This document shows positions 60,642 through 64,000 of a DNA stretch of 64,000 nt, one piece after another. The notes below the pieces were generated by a model. It was not told where the DNA came from. It saw only the letters and a program-made list of their open reading frames with translations, and made no database searches. The stretch comes from Photobacterium sp. DA100 (GTDB lineage Bacteria; Pseudomonadota; Gammaproteobacteria; Enterobacterales; Vibrionaceae), in NCBI RefSeq assembly GCF_029223585.1, contig NZ_CP119424.1, positions 1,922,001 through 1,986,000 of the forward strand, in the 5' to 3' direction. Position 1 is the stretch's first letter, and every line of letters starts with the position of its first letter. The translations under genes were made by a program, and so were the position numbers.

Positions 60642-62669
60642 ATGAACACCAACAGACTCCGCCCGATAGCCCTTGCCATCATCACCCTGACAGCCCTTGC
60701 TGGCTGCAACGATGAAACCACCTACATAGAACAGCCCAAACAAAACCAAGACCCAGCAAGGCAAATACGCAGCGTCTTTGCCGATTACCAAGACGCTATC
60801 AATACCCTAGACAGCACCGAGTTTGGTCAAGTGACCGATCAGATGGCCAGCTCACGCCAAGCGGTCGACCGGATGTACCTAGACAAGCTGGAAAATATCG
60901 ATCGCAGCGCATTGTCCGATGAAGACAAAATTTACTACGACACTTTCCAGTTTGACCGCAACATCGCTATTCGCGGCGCTTCACTGCCCAACCCGAGATT
61001 CGGGAATTTCGATATCCCGATCACCCACTTCTACAACTACATCGATTGGAATGCCTCAGTGGCCGGCGCGAAGCAGGACACGCCTGATGACTACCAGAGC
61101 CATATCCAGGTGATCCGTGAATTCACCGCCTGGACGAACAACCTGCATTCACAATACGCGATGGGAATCGTCGACAAGGCACGCTTGCCTAAAGTCCTGA
61201 CCAACCGGCTAGTTGAAAGTACCGAAAAAGCCCTTGCTGTCGGCACGGCCCCTTATGGGCTGCTGAGCCAGGGACTGGAAGATATTGAACAACACCGCGA
61301 TCAATACGAGGATGCCTTCGTTACCGAATACCAAAAGGCGGTAGCAGATGCGGCCAATGCGGTCAGCGGCTTGATTGATTTCCTCAAGGTCGATTACCTC
61401 GATGGCGCCAGAGGAGCGGGCACAGCTGAAGACACCAATATCGGCTGGGGGGATTTACCGAATGGCCAAGCCTGGTACCAATGGCAGCTAGACCGCAACA
61501 GTACCACTGGCAAACCGGCAATGGAGCTAAGCCAGCTTGGGGAAGATCTTGTTGCCGACGCCAAAGCCGAAATGATCCGGGTGGCCGAGCTTATCGTCGA
61601 CAAACGGGGGGCCACGCCAAAAGCTAATTGGCGTGAGGAAAACGGTACTATCAGCCTCAGAACCTTCAATCTCCTCGATGGCAATGGCGATATCGATCTC
61701 AACGAGTTTTTCGATTACCTCAACAGCGAACAGTTCTTCTATGGCAGAGATGGCAGAGATATTTCGGGTACCGATTATGCGACTTTGTGTGAGGCCGCAT
61801 CGTCCCCAAGCGCCTGCGAAGCTGCCCTGATCGACTACAATACATTCAAAACCGACGCCAATGATGTCGTCGCCAAGTACTTCAAGCCAATAAAAACCGA
61901 TTACACCATAGTGCCGGTTCCGGCCAACCGCGAGGAATATGACGGGGTGGGCTCATACGGCAACAATGAGTTCAACCTCAACACCAACCCGGATTACAGC
62001 CTGCAGAAGTGGAATGTCTCGACCTTATTGCTGCATGAAGCCGCACCGGGCCACCATTTCCAAAATGCCTATTCCATCGAATACCCACCGGCCGACAAAC
62101 CCGACTACATCCAGAACGTCTGGTACACCGCTTACGCGGAGGGCTGGGCACTCTACACCGAGTGGCTGGGCTTGGAGATGGGCATCTATGGCGAGCTGGA
62201 CAGCAGCGGCAAGCCCACCTTCGTCAATGCCACCGGGATGTGCAAACTCGACCTTGACTACCAGACGTTCCAGGGTGGGATCTATACCGATGCTGAAGAG
62301 TGCAATGCCCTGCAGTACTTCGGCAGCCTGAACGAAGCCCAACTGCGCAACATGCGCCTGGCCGTGGATACCGGTATCCATGCGAAAGGTTGGAGTATCA
62401 AACAAGCTCAGGAGTATATGGATGCGAACTCGGCCCTGGGTAACGGTGATATCGAGTCAGAAAGTTACCGCTACGCCGCCTACGTCGGGCAGGCAGTTTC
62501 CTACAAATCGGGCTACTTGGTCATCAAAGAGATGCTGGCAAAAGCACAGACGGAACTGGGCGGTCAATTTGAGTGGGCGTCATTCCATGACCAGTTGCTG
62601 AAATACGGCGATCAACCGATGGAAGTGGTCGAGACCAGCATCGAAAACTGGATCAAAACTCAGCAATAA
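60642..62669 (+). CDS. DUF885-family zinc-peptidase-like lipoprotein
   Basis: A 675-aa lipoprotein (lipobox LAGC, Cys at about 22) of the DUF885 family, which has a thermolysin-like metallopeptidase fold. The metal motif is present: LLLHEAAPGHHFQNAYS (HExxxGHH) with the downstream TAYAEGWALYTEWLG as the third-ligand region. An acidic loop LLDGNGDIDLNEFF (about residues 346-359), reminiscent of a calcium-binding EF-hand, is inserted before it; this is not a usual family feature. GAGGG precedes the ATG. It would act in the periplasm on peptides. A perfect CRP site upstream predicts induction when carbon is limiting. Confidence 0.88.
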   Translation: MNTNRLRPIALAIITLTALAGCNDETTYIEQPKQNQDPARQIRSVFADYQDAINTLDSTEFGQVTDQMASSRQAVDRMYLDKLENIDRSALSDEDKIYYDTFQFDRNIAIRGASLPNPRFGNFDIPITHFYNYIDWNASVAGAKQDTPDDYQSHIQVIREFTAWTNNLHSQYAMGIVDKARLPKVLTNRLVESTEKALAVGTAPYGLLSQGLEDIEQHRDQYEDAFVTEYQKAVADAANAVSGLIDFLKVDYLDGARGAGTAEDTNIGWGDLPNGQAWYQWQLDRNSTTGKPAMELSQLGEDLVADAKAEMIRVAELIVDKRGATPKANWREENGTISLRTFNLLDGNGDIDLNEFFDYLNSEQFFYGRDGRDISGTDYATLCEAASSPSACEAALIDYNTFKTDANDVVAKYFKPIKTDYTIVPVPANREEYDGVGSYGNNEFNLNTNPDYSLQKWNVSTLLLHEAAPGHHFQNAYSIEYPPADKPDYIQNVWYTAYAEGWALYTEWLGLEMGIYGELDSSGKPTFVNATGMCKLDLDYQTFQGGIYTDAEECNALQYFGSLNEAQLRNMRLAVDTGIHAKGWSIKQAQEYMDANSALGNGDIESESYRYAAYVGQAVSYKSGYLVIKEMLAKAQTELGGQFEWASFHDQLLKYGDQPMEVVETSIENWIKTQQ

Positions 62670-63172
62670 CAGAAAGCAAACTGTTGCCTGTCCGCTTGCG
62701 GGCGGGCAGCAAGAAAAGTAAGAGAGAAAAGAAAAAAATGGGTAAGCACCAAGTTAAAGCAAAAGGTTGGCTGGCCAAGTGGCTTACTCAAGGAACGGTG
62801 AACAATAACTATTTACCAGTAACTTACCCGAACGATTATTTGTAGTGATGTTAAACCTTACAGGTACGAAGCATGCAACCTGAATTTAACGAGGGCTACT
62901 ATACCCCGCGAGACACACAATAATGTGACATATATCAATCTAGACCCGGTAAATTACGCCCGGAGAGAAGAGTGTGTAACAATATGCAAACGGCCGTAAA
63001 TAAATACGATAAAGCATCAGTTTGTTTATATTTTAACTGGCTCGCCGCCTGTTTGATTCCCACTCCCTACCGATATTGCCCTAACTCTAAAAATTCGTTA
63101 CCGGTGCCTTAATTTCACTTCACTCCATGCCATACTGGCAGCCATGCCCTTTTGAATCGGCCAGGAATACAG
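62670..63172. other. Intergenic region between the DUF885 and glutathionylspermidine-synthase-like genes
   Basis: About 500 bp. A GC-rich imperfect hairpin (62686-62709) follows the DUF885 stop but lacks a T-run. One short ORF at 62738 is noted separately. Nothing else recognised. Confidence 0.45.
62738..62845 (+). CDS. Possible small protein, 35 aa
   Basis: MGKHQVKAKGWLAKWLTQGT followed by 15 residues ending in YPNDYL. An A/G-rich tract (AGAGAG) lies upstream but there is no classic site at correct spacing. The basic, Trp-containing N-terminus is amphipathic. It may be a real small protein or chance; confidence is low. Confidence 0.25.
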   Translation: MGKHQVKAKGWLAKWLTQGTVNNNYLPVTYPNDYL

Positions 63173-64000
63173 ATGTTAAGGATCGACAGCAAAGAACGCC
63201 CCCACTGGCGTGAGCTCGCCAAAGAATATGGATTCGGCTTCCACACCATGTACGGCGAGCCCTATTGGGACGAAACCGGCTACTACCAGTTCACCCTCAA
63301 GCAGATAGAGCAAGACCTTGAAGCGCCGACCGAGGAAATCCACCAGATGTGCCTGGAGGTTGTCGATGACGTGGTGGCCGACGAATACTGGCTGCAACGA
63401 TTCCAGATACCGGAAACCATGTGGCAGCCAATCCTCGAGTCGTGGCGCAGCCGAGAGCCTTCGCTCTATTCCCGACTCGATTTTGCCTACGACGGCAACG
63501 GCTTTGCCAAGCTGTATGAGAATAATGCCGATACCCCAACCTCGCTCTATGAAACCGGCTTTTGGCAATGGCTGTGGCTGGAAGATATGGTCAACAGCGG
63601 GGCGATCCGCCGCGACGCCGATCAGTTCAACCTCCTGCAGGAATTGCTGATCGCCCGCTTCCAAACCCTTGCACGCCAGCAACCCGGGCAGACCCTGCAC
63701 TTTTCCTGCTGCAAAGATACCGTCGAAGACAGGGGCACGGTGCAGTATTTGCAAGACTGCGCCAAGGAAGCAGGCCTGTCGACCGCCTTCGTCTTTGTCG
63801 AAGATATCGGGATCAACGGCAAGAAAGAGTTTACAGACTTAGCCGATAAACCCATCCGCTGGATGTTCAAGCTCTATCCCTGGGAGTTCATGCTAAGAGA
63901 AGAATACGCCAAGCACTTGCCATCCAACCCGATCAACTGGCTGGAGCCGATGTGGAAATCAGTGCTCAGCAACAAAGCGCTACTGCCGATGCTTTGGCAC
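63173..64000 (+). CDS. Glutathionylspermidine-synthase-family protein (C-terminus beyond window)
   Basis: ATP-grasp enzyme family of the glutathionylspermidine synthase C-terminal domain type, as in E. coli YgiC/YjfC. The visible 276 residues begin MLRIDSKERPHWRELAKEYG; family blocks are YWDETGYYQFTLKQIEQDLE, SRLDFAYDGNGFAKLYENNA followed by DTPTSLYETGFWQWLW, and WMFKLYPWEFMLREEYAKHL. AGGAA precedes the ATG at correct spacing. Full family length is about 380-400 aa, so about 110 residues remain outside the window. These stand-alone copies lack the amidase domain, and their true amine acceptor is not settled. Confidence 0.85.
   Translation, partial: MLRIDSKERPHWRELAKEYGFGFHTMYGEPYWDETGYYQFTLKQIEQDLEAPTEEIHQMCLEVVDDVVADEYWLQRFQIPETMWQPILESWRSREPSLYSRLDFAYDGNGFAKLYENNADTPTSLYETGFWQWLWLEDMVNSGAIRRDADQFNLLQELLIARFQTLARQQPGQTLHFSCCKDTVEDRGTVQYLQDCAKEAGLSTAFVFVEDIGINGKKEFTDLADKPIRWMFKLYPWEFMLREEYAKHLPSNPINWLEPMWKSVLSNKALLPMLWH

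Noticed and set aside
62686..62709. Terminator after the DUF885 gene
   Set aside because: The GC-rich hairpin has wobble pairs and is followed by A/G-rich sequence rather than T.

Overview
The window looks like chromosome from a marine gammaproteobacterium, most likely Vibrionaceae (Photobacterium, Grimontia or a close relative). This rests on gene content: MurQ, MgtE, CspA-type protein, a ChrR/ECF pair, DUF2799, DUF2541, DUF6482, a glutathionylspermidine-synthase-family protein and an RND cluster with two adaptor genes. The placement is an inference, because there is no rRNA or other marker gene here. No tRNA, rRNA or CRISPR array was seen.

Region by region. 0-5.5 kb: a GH36-type alpha-galactosidase (cut by the window edge) diverges from a LacI regulator, with twin palindromic operators between them. 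A lipoprotein gene is translationally coupled to the regulator, followed by a shortened DUF393 gene, a lipoprotein amidohydrolase and a carboxymuconolactone decarboxylase-family protein. 5.5-11.4 kb: a three-gene operon (aspartase/fumarase-superfamily lyase, MmgE/PrpD protein, Dcu-type C4-dicarboxylate transporter) diverges from a LysR regulator. 11.5-15.7 kb: a sugar ABC importer (binding protein, single-domain ATPase, permease) with a GH4 glycosidase. 15.8-24.8 kb: a MerR-methyltransferase fusion, small lipoproteins and peptides, MurQ, a beta-barrel protein, DoxX, two unrecognised paralogous proteins, an orphan DUF2384 antitoxin-like gene and MgtE.

24.8-32.8 kb is an accessory, more AT-rich island. 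It holds a decayed AraC/GyrI-like gene, an AbiEi-like DUF6088 gene with no toxin partner, an IS6-family element with two amber codons in its transposase, a carbohydrate-porin remnant abutting that element, two tandem secreted D-aminoacylase-like amidohydrolases, and an IS110/IS1111-type element whose transposase lacks its first catalytic aspartate.

32.8-48.5 kb: a saccharopine-dehydrogenase-like enzyme with an NhaC-family antiporter and a small membrane protein, a CspA-type protein, a divergent S-adenosylhomocysteine-hydrolase homologue facing a LysR gene, an HxlR/SDR pair, a double cupin, a GNAT, a CNNM/CorC-type protein, an MBL-fold hydrolase facing a TetR gene across two copies of one operator, and a LacI gene. 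48.5-64 kb: a sodium:solute symporter, an ECF sigma factor with its ChrR-type zinc anti-sigma factor, a four-gene RND efflux operon facing a TetR gene, an AI-2E-family permease, a CRP-site-preceded DUF885 lipoprotein, and the start of a glutathionylspermidine-synthase-family gene.

The recurring pattern is small catabolic or transport modules each facing its own regulator. The least explained parts are the aspA-like/MmgE-PrpD/Dcu operon, the SAH-hydrolase homologue with altered active-site residues, and the paralogous pair at 20.5-22.7 kb.
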